Positions 24,336 through 32,804 of a DNA stretch of 53,488 nt are shown here, in pieces; the first letter of the stretch is position 1, and each line of letters starts with the position of its first letter. Source of the stretch: a virus; IMG/VR virus record IMGVR_UViG_3300020470_000011, positions 1 to 53,488 of that record; one strand, written 5' to 3'. Both the position numbers and the translations under genes were made by a program. Below the pieces are notes generated by a model. It was not told the DNA's origin and searched no databases. It saw nothing but the letters and a program-made list of their open reading frames with translations.

Positions 24336-27026
24336 GCCATAGATTTGGGTGGGTCCAAAGGCACAACCCAACGCTGTGTATCCCGTTGCTGTCGAATATG
24401 ACGACATCCCAGTCACCACTTGGTTTATGATGGATCCTGAAGGGACAAACTCAGCGACTACACCCGTTGGTGCAGCTATGAAAGTGGCATGTAATCCATT
24501 TGTACTACCAGCAAGGATGTCTGCCATACTACATGGGACAGTTGTACCAATAGAAATTCTAACCTGTGATGGCGGTGCCACTGCAGGGAATGGTAAGTCG
24601 CATGTGATATCAACGATAGCACCCTTAACAATAGTAAACTGACCAGTTAATGCTGCAAATGGATTGAATAGAGCAATAAACTCAAATCTACCAGCATTTA
24701 GGAATGATGTAATCCAGTTTGCTTGGTTGACTATCTCACCATCAGCGATGTTTTCAATAGTATTACCCTCAATCTTAACGTTTTGAGAGTTTAACATCAA
24801 TGATTCAATACCAGCGACACTAACCTTAGCACCTTGTATCTTAACCTCACCAGTATATGCTATATCATGGTCTCCTTCCTTTCTAGCAGCAGACTTCTGC
24901 TCTGTAGAATCTTTAAGGTCACCTGACAATTGAGGACCATAACGTGTCCTACCCATGTGGTCAGCACCTGCAGGGAATGGAATCTGATCTACTGGATAGA
25001 AACCACCTAGGTTATCTCTCTTAAGAATTATTTCTCTCTGTCTATCAATACTTGATTTGTATAGGTCTGATGAAGAATCTGCTGCTGCTGACTGGTCTAA
25101 GGTACCTTGATCAACCTGACCAGAAGTAACATTAGTATCTACAGTATCTAAAGCACCACCTGTGCTATCTGTGTCAGGTGTCTTAGATGATCCCTCTGCA
25201 TCTGACTGTGGACCTTGAGAGTTGTGCTCATTCTTAGACCCTGATACCTCTTCATGGAAGTTACCCATGACCTTAAGATAGAAGTCACCCTCAACTGTTA
25301 GAGTATAGTTACCCTTAATAGTCTCACACTTATCCTTAGCAATAATCTTAGTCTGGTTGTTTGGTACATTAATATGCTCGTTACCATAACCATCTTGGAA
25401 ACTGGTTACACCTCCAGGACCAGATATAATTGACTTCTCTTTACCTGGCGTAGCATCATGTATCTGTCTAGCACCATTCAATGAGGATGATACCTGCATT
25501 AATTCAGGTACAATACCATTGAACATCTTATCAATATAACTTGTCCCTTCGTTTATCTTATCAGTAACAGTATTAACTCCTCCAATTATCTGGTCATATA
25601 AACCATCAACACTCTGATATGGAGTACCTTTAACAGCATCAGTTATATTATCACACTCTGTGGTACCTATGAGTGGGAACCACATCTTAGACTTCGGACG
25701 TTTTATCTTCCTGTTACAACTCTTCTTAAATAGTGCTCCTAGAATAGCAAGAAGGATTTGAATTAGACTTCCCCAATCTAATGAAGTGAAGTCAAATTCC
25801 ATAATCATGCTAACAGTATCACCTAGAGATCTAGCAGCACCTGCCAAACCCTTAGCAGCACTAACAGCACTAATAACATCACCTGCTACATCTCTTACAC
25901 GATTCATTGCAGATGTAATACCCTGAAGGATGCGGTTGCTTAATCCTTTAACAGCAGAATCAATTGCTTGACCGATCGCACTGCTGGCAATTTTATCGAC
26001 AGCAAGGCTAGCCATTTGGTTAGCAAAGTTTGCCGTGTCCGATAATGCCGACTGCACCAGTCCTAACCACATTGGTTTCTTAGCACAGAATAAATCAAAT
26101 ATCTGTGACAAGAATGCCATCAACATATTGATGACTGCAATAGGCACGAATTGAGATACAATCTTAACTACAATTGCTACCACCTCAGCGATTAACTTCG
26201 CTAACATTTCCTTCAGAGGTGCTAGGATACCAGATATACCACTAGATAAGAAATTCATCACCTTACCTAGGTGCTCTCTTACCTTATCTCCTGCCATCTT
26301 ATTGCCAGTGATAACACTGACGAAACCACCAGGACCAGAGCCCATAGCAGATGCCATCTCACCTAACTCAGTAAGCATCCTTGTTAGGTCAGTTTCAAAT
26401 CCTTTACCTGATGGACCTGCAACACCATCAGCAATACCGTTACCATTAACAGGTGGTTTAATTGGGTTGGTTACTGCATTACCAGGTACAGTCTGCTCTG
26501 CTGTGTTAATACCACCACCACGTGCTTCTTCAATAGCACCAGTAGAAGTAGCAGGTGTCTGACTTTGTACCTTAGGGAATGGGTTTCCTGATTTATCTTG
26601 TTGTCCAGCAAGTGTCTTCTGTGCTGGTGTATCAGTCTTTAATTCTTCTGCTTCTGCAGGATCTGCCAGTGTAGTATCTTTCTCACCTTCTAACTGCTGG
26701 AATCCTCTAAATGCACCCAATACACAAGGTAACTGTGCTTCTTCACCATCAAGGAAGAAACCTAATACCCATGCTCCTGGTTGTAATTCTGTTGTAGTAC
26801 CTGTACCTTTAGTCTGTGCTTTATCTGTAGGTAGAAGCACAGTAGCCCACGGTAAGATTGATGTAGGTAACTCTTTAAGATATGCTTTCTTACTCTCAAC
26901 ACCTGTATACCAACCAAGAATACGCACCTTAACACGACCCAGTTTGGAGGGGTCTTTATTAGACTCAACCTCTCCAACCCACCAAGTGTATTGGTCTCTT
27001 CCTAAGTAGTCGGTTTTAGCAGCCAT
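24315..27026 (-). CDS. gp5: Baseplate hub spike protein, gp5-like (no lysozyme domain)
   Basis: A 903-residue spike protein of the gp5/VgrG type. Residues 10-120 look like the OB-fold start of gp5 (YTWWVGEVESNKDPSKLGRV, LGWYTG, PWATVLLPTDK, GAWVLGFFLDGEE). A long helical and low-complexity middle follows (about 150-520). Beta-helix-type repeats come after (YGNEHINVPNNQTKI, YTLTVEGDFYLKVMGNFH, GEVKIQGAKVSVAGIESL), and the end is a separate beta domain. T4 gp5 carries a lysozyme domain between OB-fold and helix; none is visible here, and the lytic role probably falls to the M23 protein at 32805-35369. A late-type box precedes the start. Confidence 0.8.
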   Translation of the reverse strand: MAAKTDYLGRDQYTWWVGEVESNKDPSKLGRVKVRILGWYTGVESKKAYLKELPTSILPWATVLLPTDKAQTKGTGTTTELQPGAWVLGFFLDGEEAQLPCVLGAFRGFQQLEGEKDTTLADPAEAEELKTDTPAQKTLAGQQDKSGNPFPKVQSQTPATSTGAIEEARGGGINTAEQTVPGNAVTNPIKPPVNGNGIADGVAGPSGKGFETDLTRMLTELGEMASAMGSGPGGFVSVITGNKMAGDKVREHLGKVMNFLSSGISGILAPLKEMLAKLIAEVVAIVVKIVSQFVPIAVINMLMAFLSQIFDLFCAKKPMWLGLVQSALSDTANFANQMASLAVDKIASSAIGQAIDSAVKGLSNRILQGITSAMNRVRDVAGDVISAVSAAKGLAGAARSLGDTVSMIMEFDFTSLDWGSLIQILLAILGALFKKSCNRKIKRPKSKMWFPLIGTTECDNITDAVKGTPYQSVDGLYDQIIGGVNTVTDKINEGTSYIDKMFNGIVPELMQVSSSLNGARQIHDATPGKEKSIISGPGGVTSFQDGYGNEHINVPNNQTKIIAKDKCETIKGNYTLTVEGDFYLKVMGNFHEEVSGSKNEHNSQGPQSDAEGSSKTPDTDSTGGALDTVDTNVTSGQVDQGTLDQSAAADSSSDLYKSSIDRQREIILKRDNLGGFYPVDQIPFPAGADHMGRTRYGPQLSGDLKDSTEQKSAARKEGDHDIAYTGEVKIQGAKVSVAGIESLMLNSQNVKIEGNTIENIADGEIVNQANWITSFLNAGRFEFIALFNPFAALTGQFTIVKGAIVDITCDLPFPAVAPPSQVRISIGTTVPCSMADILAGSTNGLHATFIAAPTGVVAEFVPSGSIINQVVTGMSSYSTATGYTALGCAFGPTQIYGLPVLLN

Positions 27027-27043
27027 AGTATATTGGTTTACTT

Positions 27044-27496
27044 TTATTTATCGATCAACACGAAAAGAAATTCTCCATCAGCAGGATCTTTACCATATAC
27101 TTGTTTACCAGTTGTGATATCATATCCTACATCTTTAGCCCTATAATCAACACCATTAAATCTAATAGTAGATTCTATTCTGGTGTTCCCTTGAAGACAT
27201 TCTCCATCAGTGCATCCATTCCACCAAACTCCGTCATATTGCCAAATGAAAGGACAGGAAGGACGATTAGTGATAAGATTAGTAGTTTTAGTATAAACGA
27301 TGTTTTCATCTAACTGTTGCCAATCATATTGAATATGATTATATGGATCACTCTCACCCTTATACTTATACCATGACTTAACAGTCATAATATTATGAGT
27401 ATTCTCTATTCTAATATCAATCTGAGGCCATGATGCAGGATTAGAAAATGCTTGTTTCTGATTCCTATAATGACCTACCGCTTCATCAAATCGCAT
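27044..27496 (-). CDS. cpeT: CpeT-type bilin lyase homolog
   Basis: A 150-residue protein of the CpeT family, whose cyanobacterial members help attach phycoerythrobilin to phycoerythrin. The signature at the N-terminus, GHYRNQKQAFSNPASW, matches the family pattern G-x-Y-x-N-Q-x-QA-x-x-NP. Later come FIWQYDGVWWNGCTDGEC and VDYRAKDVGYDITTGKQVYG, corresponding to the conserved C-terminal blocks. Phage copies presumably maintain or alter light harvesting during infection. I use the ATG at 27496 instead of the TTG at 27499; it overlaps the oxygenase upstream by 11 bases. The assignment rests on the motif match. Confidence 0.82.
   Translation of the reverse strand: MRFDEAVGHYRNQKQAFSNPASWPQIDIRIENTHNIMTVKSWYKYKGESDPYNHIQYDWQQLDENIVYTKTTNLITNRPSCPFIWQYDGVWWNGCTDGECLQGNTRIESTIRFNGVDYRAKDVGYDITTGKQVYGKDPADGEFLFVLIDK
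27045..27052 (-). promoter_or_regulatory. Late-type promoter box (GATAAATA)
   Basis: GATAAATA on the minus strand, 18 bases before the ATG of the spike gene at 27026, overlapping the end of the cpeT gene. Confidence 0.45.
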
Positions 27497-28148
27497 CAAT
27501 CTCTTTCCAACTACAAGGATCTACAATAGCAAATTCATTATGACCTGCATCGTCAGATCTAGTGACCATTATATCATATGATATAGAATAACGTGCAATA
27601 CTACCAAGATATGGTTCTACCTCATGCTCCAATGAAGAGGGGAATATCATTAATCTACTCTCCATGGGTGCATAAGTTGCATGACTATAACTTAAGTCAT
27701 TTAATGTCTCTACATGTATAGGCAGTCTATTAGGATTAGGTGAATGGAATTTAAGATACCCACCATTCATTACATTACCTGTCTTAAGATAATATACTGC
27801 ACTTAAACATGAATTTCTATGATTATGTTTATTAACCTTACCACCCTTCTCTACTATTACAGGCCATGCCTTTGATGCATATAATTTAATCTTATCTACA
27901 TCCACGTTAAACTTACTTAGGTATTGCTCACAATGAAAAGCAACCTGCATGTTTAACCAAGAGAATCTACTATCATTAAATAATTTATAGTCCCCGTGAG
28001 CATCACCCGTATAGCTATAATTCTCCTGCAATACAGGTAAATTCTTAGCATATATCCTCTCAAAATACTCAAGCATATGCTTTTGAATATTCTCGGAGGG
28101 GTCTAAATCTTCATGATATATTGCGGTTGGAAACCATAAATCAATCAT
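27486..28148 (-). CDS. 2OG-Fe(II) oxygenase, TIGR02466-like
   Basis: A 220-residue oxygenase with the family layout: LWFPTAIYHEDLDPSENIQK at the start, WPVIVEKGGKVNKHNHRNS with proximal ligands His-x-His, LSAVYYLKTGNVMNGGYLKF, then FPSSLEHEVEPYLG with the distal histidine and ARYSISYDI with the likely 2OG arginine. It sits between cpeT and a CxxC mini-protein, far from the halogenase operon. Its ATG overlaps the preceding stop (ATGA). Substrate unknown. Confidence 0.83.
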   Translation of the reverse strand: MIDLWFPTAIYHEDLDPSENIQKHMLEYFERIYAKNLPVLQENYSYTGDAHGDYKLFNDSRFSWLNMQVAFHCEQYLSKFNVDVDKIKLYASKAWPVIVEKGGKVNKHNHRNSCLSAVYYLKTGNVMNGGYLKFHSPNPNRLPIHVETLNDLSYSHATYAPMESRLMIFPSSLEHEVEPYLGSIARYSISYDIMVTRSDDAGHNEFAIVDPCSWKEIDAI

Positions 28149-28318
28149 ACATGTATCTCACATCGTATACAATCATCACACTCATATTCTTGTTTATATG
28201 TGTCAAGTTTGTTTATTAGTATATCATACTCTCGCATGATAAAGGAAGATCCTGCGTTACGTTGATACGCAACACAGGCATCTCTTAGTTGATGAATCTG
28301 CTGTTCATTGAATTGCAT
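28145..28318 (-). CDS. Small Cys-containing protein (57 aa)
   Basis: A 57-residue protein, MQFNEQQIHQLRDACVAYQR, with the cysteine cluster CDDCIRC near the C-terminus (residues 47-53), which could bind metal or form a disulfide. It shares an ATGA junction with the oxygenase gene downstream. Too short for family assignment; the junction and the motif support it as a real gene. Confidence 0.55.
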   Translation of the reverse strand: MQFNEQQIHQLRDACVAYQRNAGSSFIMREYDILINKLDTYKQEYECDDCIRCEIHV

Positions 28319-28332
28319 GATACATCATCCTA

Positions 28333-28560
28333 TCAATCATCATATACAAGGCACTCAGGCTCATCAGGATGCTGATCGCAAAATAGTTCTATGCAATTAG
28401 GATCGTGATGGTCACCTGCAGTAATCTCTGCCTCATGATGCTCATAATACTCTTCCAAATCATGTAATTCTTCTTTGAAATGTCTACGAGCAGCAGGGTT
28501 CAAAGTAGGGTCACTAATAATCTCCCTGTCTTTTTGGATGTGCTGTTCTATGGTTTGCAT
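28333..28560 (-). CDS. cp12: CP12-like Calvin-cycle regulator
   Basis: A 75-residue CP12-type protein. The diagnostic C-terminus is IELFCDQHPDEPECLVYDD: two cysteines eight residues apart (Cys61, Cys70) followed by the YDD end. Cyanobacterial CP12 uses this to bind GAPDH and to inhibit GAPDH and phosphoribulokinase under oxidising conditions. The N-terminal half (MQTIEQHIQKDREIIS) is helical and lacks the N-terminal cysteine pair of host CP12; an extra Cys56 is present. Phage CP12 is thought to shut down the Calvin cycle, which fits TalC in the same window. A late-type box at 28586-28593 lies upstream, 26 bases from the start. Confidence 0.92.
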   Translation of the reverse strand: MQTIEQHIQKDREIISDPTLNPAARRHFKEELHDLEEYYEHHEAEITAGDHHDPNCIELFCDQHPDEPECLVYDD

Positions 28561-28585
28561 TTGAATTTACCAAAGAGTGTATAGG

Positions 28586-28593
28586 TATTTATT
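28586..28593 (-). promoter_or_regulatory. Late-type promoter box (AATAAATA)
   Basis: AATAAATA on the minus strand, overlapping the stop codon of the hub gene (28589-28591) and 26 bases before the cp12 ATG at 28560. It would make cp12, cpeT and the genes between them late-expressed as well as read through. Confidence 0.45.
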
Positions 28594-30007
28594 GCTGTTC
28601 TGGGACAGAATCTCTGACTAATAATAGATTTGTCGTGATTCCCTGTCTTTGATATGTGTGAGTTAGAGCAGCGATAACATACTTACCACTGAATCTCTTA
28701 TCATGTTTTAGGTTTTTACCTTTCTCAATAGAGCCAGGAATTACAACCTTAATCAAAGAACCTGCTGCTAATGCAGTGTTTCCAGGAACTACTATTCTCA
28801 ATTGAATAGCTTTGAATAAATTATAGCGACCTGCAGCATATTGTGCAACTGCCATTGTGTCGTGATCAGGATTTGTCCCATTGTTAGGATTATTAACACC
28901 AGTCTGATTCTTAAGTCCAGGTAAAGCCCTTATCTTCATACGTGTAGGTTGTGCCTGTTTAAGAAACTCTGGTGTCTTAAATGGCATCCCTTGCTCAACT
29001 GTAGTTGCCTTATTAAAAATACCTGGCATAGTTATCTCCATCGCTTGATGGACAGTGCCACCAGGAGCACCTTTCTTATCTGATTTGTCATCACCACCAC
29101 CAGACTTTTTCTTACCTGATGTAGGTGCAAAACTATCTTTCTGTGCTGGTAATGATATACCAATAGCAGCAGATTTATAAGTACCTCTCCTCATATTACT
29201 GAGGTGATTTGCTTTATCTGGATATTGAATAGATTCAATAACATACTTACCACCATCAGGTGGATCAGTACCAGGTTGCACATAGGTATATGTAAACTGA
29301 GTCTTAGTTGCTTGACCATCACATATAGAATCTATAGATTTAAAATTAAACCCATTCCTATTCTCAAAGAATAAAAACCCAGACTGTTTCATACTAGTCT
29401 TAGATCCAGTAAGTCTAGTAACTTTATCTGTCATATACTGGATAGCATCAGATGGTTTCCAGTTAGCAGAAACAAATGTAATCTTAGAATGATTCTCAAA
29501 ATTCTCTGCAGTTATCTTATCATCTGCTTTAAGATATTCCTTACATATATGCTTAGGGACATTATCTACATCTTTAGCACCCTTACCAGGTCCAAATGCT
29601 TTAAGTATCTTTGTCATCTCATCATGATACATCTCTGGAGATACACAGTGTAGAATATACATCTGTCCTCTCTCAGACTTAATGATACTACCAATCTTAT
29701 ATACCTGTAGTGTAGTATCAAGAGACCCATGATCCAATGAGCTATCCGTTTTCATCTGAATAGTAATCTTCTCACCACCCTGTAGATTAGAATTAAAATC
29801 TATAGAGTCTAGGATACTAAAATCACACCGAAGAAATGATGCTTCAATAGATTCATGGTATTCAAAATCAACTACAAGATCTTGAATATCAAACACCTCT
29901 TCATTAACCAATTCTATTTCCATCTTCTTCAACTCAAATGCCCTGTTATTTCTATTAGGGGATTGAGATTGACTGTAGGTTGTATTAGCTTGTTGTACTA
30001 CACTCAT
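28589..30007 (-). CDS. Baseplate hub protein, gp27-like
   Basis: A 472-residue protein immediately before the spike region. The beta-rich start (LKKMEIELVNEEVFDIQDLV, VVDFEYHESIEASFLRCDFS) and the middle with YIQ-type ridge patterns fit a hub ring of the gp27/gpD class on which the gp5 spike sits. The C-terminus, GKYVIAALTHTYQRQGITTN, resembles the end of such hub proteins. The section around residues 300-330 (KKKSGGGDDKSDKKG) is a flexible insert. Assignment rests on gene order and this pattern rather than on a strong motif. Confidence 0.65.
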   Translation of the reverse strand: MSVVQQANTTYSQSQSPNRNNRAFELKKMEIELVNEEVFDIQDLVVDFEYHESIEASFLRCDFSILDSIDFNSNLQGGEKITIQMKTDSSLDHGSLDTTLQVYKIGSIIKSERGQMYILHCVSPEMYHDEMTKILKAFGPGKGAKDVDNVPKHICKEYLKADDKITAENFENHSKITFVSANWKPSDAIQYMTDKVTRLTGSKTSMKQSGFLFFENRNGFNFKSIDSICDGQATKTQFTYTYVQPGTDPPDGGKYVIESIQYPDKANHLSNMRRGTYKSAAIGISLPAQKDSFAPTSGKKKSGGGDDKSDKKGAPGGTVHQAMEITMPGIFNKATTVEQGMPFKTPEFLKQAQPTRMKIRALPGLKNQTGVNNPNNGTNPDHDTMAVAQYAAGRYNLFKAIQLRIVVPGNTALAAGSLIKVVIPGSIEKGKNLKHDKRFSGKYVIAALTHTYQRQGITTNLLLVRDSVPEQQ

Positions 30008-30008
30008 G

Positions 30009-32801
30009 TTACATCAACTCCACTGGCTTTGTAGTAAATTCAGCGACCATACCAAACTTAGGTTGTAAGTATTCATCTGCATCTAAATGATCTCGACCTG
30101 GAATTACAATAGGATCTGCTGACTCACCTCCTGCTGCTGTAACTACTGCTGCTGCATCCTCTGTAACAGTTAAGTTAGCTTGAGATGCATTCATTGCTGC
30201 CTGTTGTTTCTCAAATTTTGCTTGATTCTCTTTCTGCTTTGCCTCCTCTAGACCAGCACCAACATCACCCATAGCAGAAGCAAATGCTTGTAATGCCTTC
30301 TTAAGTTGCTCCTCTGGACTAGCAGCTTTCTCTGCAGCAAGTTTCTTCTGCTCTTTCTTAGGTAATGATGCTTCATACCACTCCTGTATCTTAGGATCAG
30401 AAGCTATACTTGCAATCTTACTTGGGTCAACCTTCCTATTCCTTACGCTAGTGCCACTCTTGAATTGTGCTTTACGAGCAATTCTTTCCTTAGTATTAGC
30501 ATGCTGAATAAGCATCTTATACTCATCACTCCTAGGATCAACAGGTGCGAATCCCTGCCATGCACCAAATACTCCACCATGAGTCTTCTTAAGTGCACCT
30601 AGAATATTTACATTATACCCATCATGTGTAAACTCAATCTTATATGCTTGTTTCTTTCCACTCTCATCTTCAATATCAATATTCTTAGTGGTCTTCATAC
30701 CCGCTTGGTATGACTTCATATCAAACTCACCACCCTCAGCATACTTAGGCATGCCAAATCCACCAGCATGTGCTTGAGTTAATCTCTTTCTTGTTAAACC
30801 TTTATTCTGTCTTGTTGCAGGAGTATCAAATGGTACTACAAATGCTTTACCACCTTCTTTCATTCCTACCCACTCTCTACCATGACCAATGAAATCTACA
30901 CCACGTCCAGTAAGTGACACTGGGTAACCTGACATTGGACCATCTATCCAACCACCACCAGCTCTACCTCTCCTCTTGCGTCTATTTGCCTTTCCTCCAG
31001 GAGTTATAGTGCCTGGTGAATCATCAGCATTAAGTCTCTTCTGTCTCTCCTTGTTTCTTTCACCTTCTACCCTTGCTTTATCCTCTGCAATCTTCTTCTC
31101 TTTCCACTCATCATTGGTCATCCTGATCATATCATCATAATCTTTCTTCTTCCTATTATAATCCTGCTTCTCCTCATTATATGCTTGCATTGCTGCTGCA
31201 GCATCAGGATACTGCCCAATCTTTGTCATATCTTCTAGAGAATGAAGTCCATACTTCTTCTGTAAGTCTCTAAACTTCTTCTCCTTAGCACTCTCAACAA
31301 ATGGTGATCCTGGATGACTATCATCAGGGTCATTTGTAAAATCTCTGGTTGTATCTACTGTATGTGTTACAACTTTCTTCCTACTAGTAGACCCACCAAC
31401 TGGTACAGTTTCCTTCCATGTAGCAGTATTATTACTCTTATTGCCTCCACCTCCAGTGAAGAATTTAAGGACAGTAGTTAGTGCCTTAATACCTAAGAAT
31501 AAAGGCCAAAAGATTACTTTAAATCCAATACCAAGTATCTTACTGATCATTGGTATATGTGGTGCAACAGCATCTAAGATTTGATTAAAGAACTTACCAA
31601 GCACCTCAAAGAATTGACCAATTGGTTTCTTAATATCTGCTATCACATTATTAAATATCTTACCAATTTGACTAAACCATTTCTGCACAGGTTCAACAAT
31701 TGGTTCTAATAGACCACCTATTGCTTTACCTATAGGTGCACCAGCAGCAGAACCTATCATACCACCAACAATACCAGCACCAGGAATTCCTGTTGCAGCA
31801 CCTATTGCAGCACCTGCTGCTTGACCAACACCAGCACCTATACCAGTACCTGCTATCTCCATACCACTATTTTCTGGGTCTAAAGATGCAGTGAATGCTG
31901 CTGTGCCACCTACTGCTGCAGCATTAAATAACTTACCAAACTTACCAGTACTGAATGTCCTAAACTTAGACGCAAGTTTCCCTTGCTTGAACATATTCAT
32001 TATGCCCTTGCCTAAGGTTCCTACGACCCATGCTAAGGCTTTCACTGTTGCTACAGGTGATTTAAGGAATGCAAATGCAGCAAATAAAGGTGCAGCAGAT
32101 AGTATAAACTGCAATGCACCTAGCATTCCTTTAAAACTTAAAGGATTCTCTAAGAATTTAACTAGACCATCAAGAGAAGACCCAACTAAGAATCCTGTAA
32201 CATTAAATATAAACTTACCAAAGGCAGCAAGACCTTTGAATAACTTCTCAACCTTATCTGGGTTCTTTGATATCCAATCAAATATATGATACCCCAGAAT
32301 AATAGGTATGATCCATCGAAGCATTCTCAATAATCCACCAAAGAGACCTTGAATACCTCCCTTTATGGACTGCTTAAATGCTTTACCAATCTTCTTGAGG
32401 AATGGTGTTTTTTCTGCACCTTCTTCACTCTCATCTCTCTCTGCTTTCTTCCTTCTTAATGCTTCTGCATCATCCTTTGCTTTCTCTCTCTTCTCTCTTG
32501 CTTTATCTAATAATGCTTCTCTCTTAGCAATTGCTTTGTTATCAGATATCTGTGACCTAATACTATTACGCCAACTCTCTAGCATATTCTGAGAGTTTAA
32601 TGATATAGTATTGAGTGTTGCACCTAATGAATTAAGTCCAGCGGCTACTGTACCTAAACCCTTACCTACATTCTTCTCAACTACACTTAAATGTGCTGCT
32701 GCAGTAAGTGGAGTATATTTCTTTGCACCAGCAGTAACACCCTTATAAGATACCATCTTATAGAGTTTCGCTTTTTGTACTTTTACTCCTGGGTTTGCCA
32801 T
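30009..32801 (-). CDS. Tape-measure-like tail protein (930 aa)
   Basis: A 930-residue protein, likely in the tail lumen or hub. The start (MANPGVKVQKAKLYKMVSYK) is followed by a helical coiled region with many Lys/Glu/Arg (KAREKREKAKDDAEALRRKK), then hydrophobic segments near residues 150-270 (WIIPIILGYHIFDWI, FILSAAPLFAAFAF) and a glycine zipper (GIGAGVGQAAGAAIGAATG). The second half is charged and repetitive. Its N-terminal half shares this layout with the next gene upstream, so the two are tandem paralogs. Such proteins measure tail length and may insert in the host membrane during injection; the function is inferred. Confidence 0.65.
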   Translation of the reverse strand: MANPGVKVQKAKLYKMVSYKGVTAGAKKYTPLTAAAHLSVVEKNVGKGLGTVAAGLNSLGATLNTISLNSQNMLESWRNSIRSQISDNKAIAKREALLDKAREKREKAKDDAEALRRKKAERDESEEGAEKTPFLKKIGKAFKQSIKGGIQGLFGGLLRMLRWIIPIILGYHIFDWISKNPDKVEKLFKGLAAFGKFIFNVTGFLVGSSLDGLVKFLENPLSFKGMLGALQFILSAAPLFAAFAFLKSPVATVKALAWVVGTLGKGIMNMFKQGKLASKFRTFSTGKFGKLFNAAAVGGTAAFTASLDPENSGMEIAGTGIGAGVGQAAGAAIGAATGIPGAGIVGGMIGSAAGAPIGKAIGGLLEPIVEPVQKWFSQIGKIFNNVIADIKKPIGQFFEVLGKFFNQILDAVAPHIPMISKILGIGFKVIFWPLFLGIKALTTVLKFFTGGGGNKSNNTATWKETVPVGGSTSRKKVVTHTVDTTRDFTNDPDDSHPGSPFVESAKEKKFRDLQKKYGLHSLEDMTKIGQYPDAAAAMQAYNEEKQDYNRKKKDYDDMIRMTNDEWKEKKIAEDKARVEGERNKERQKRLNADDSPGTITPGGKANRRKRRGRAGGGWIDGPMSGYPVSLTGRGVDFIGHGREWVGMKEGGKAFVVPFDTPATRQNKGLTRKRLTQAHAGGFGMPKYAEGGEFDMKSYQAGMKTTKNIDIEDESGKKQAYKIEFTHDGYNVNILGALKKTHGGVFGAWQGFAPVDPRSDEYKMLIQHANTKERIARKAQFKSGTSVRNRKVDPSKIASIASDPKIQEWYEASLPKKEQKKLAAEKAASPEEQLKKALQAFASAMGDVGAGLEEAKQKENQAKFEKQQAAMNASQANLTVTEDAAAVVTAAGGESADPIVIPGRDHLDADEYLQPKFGMVAEFTTKPVELM

Positions 32802-32804
32802 CTA

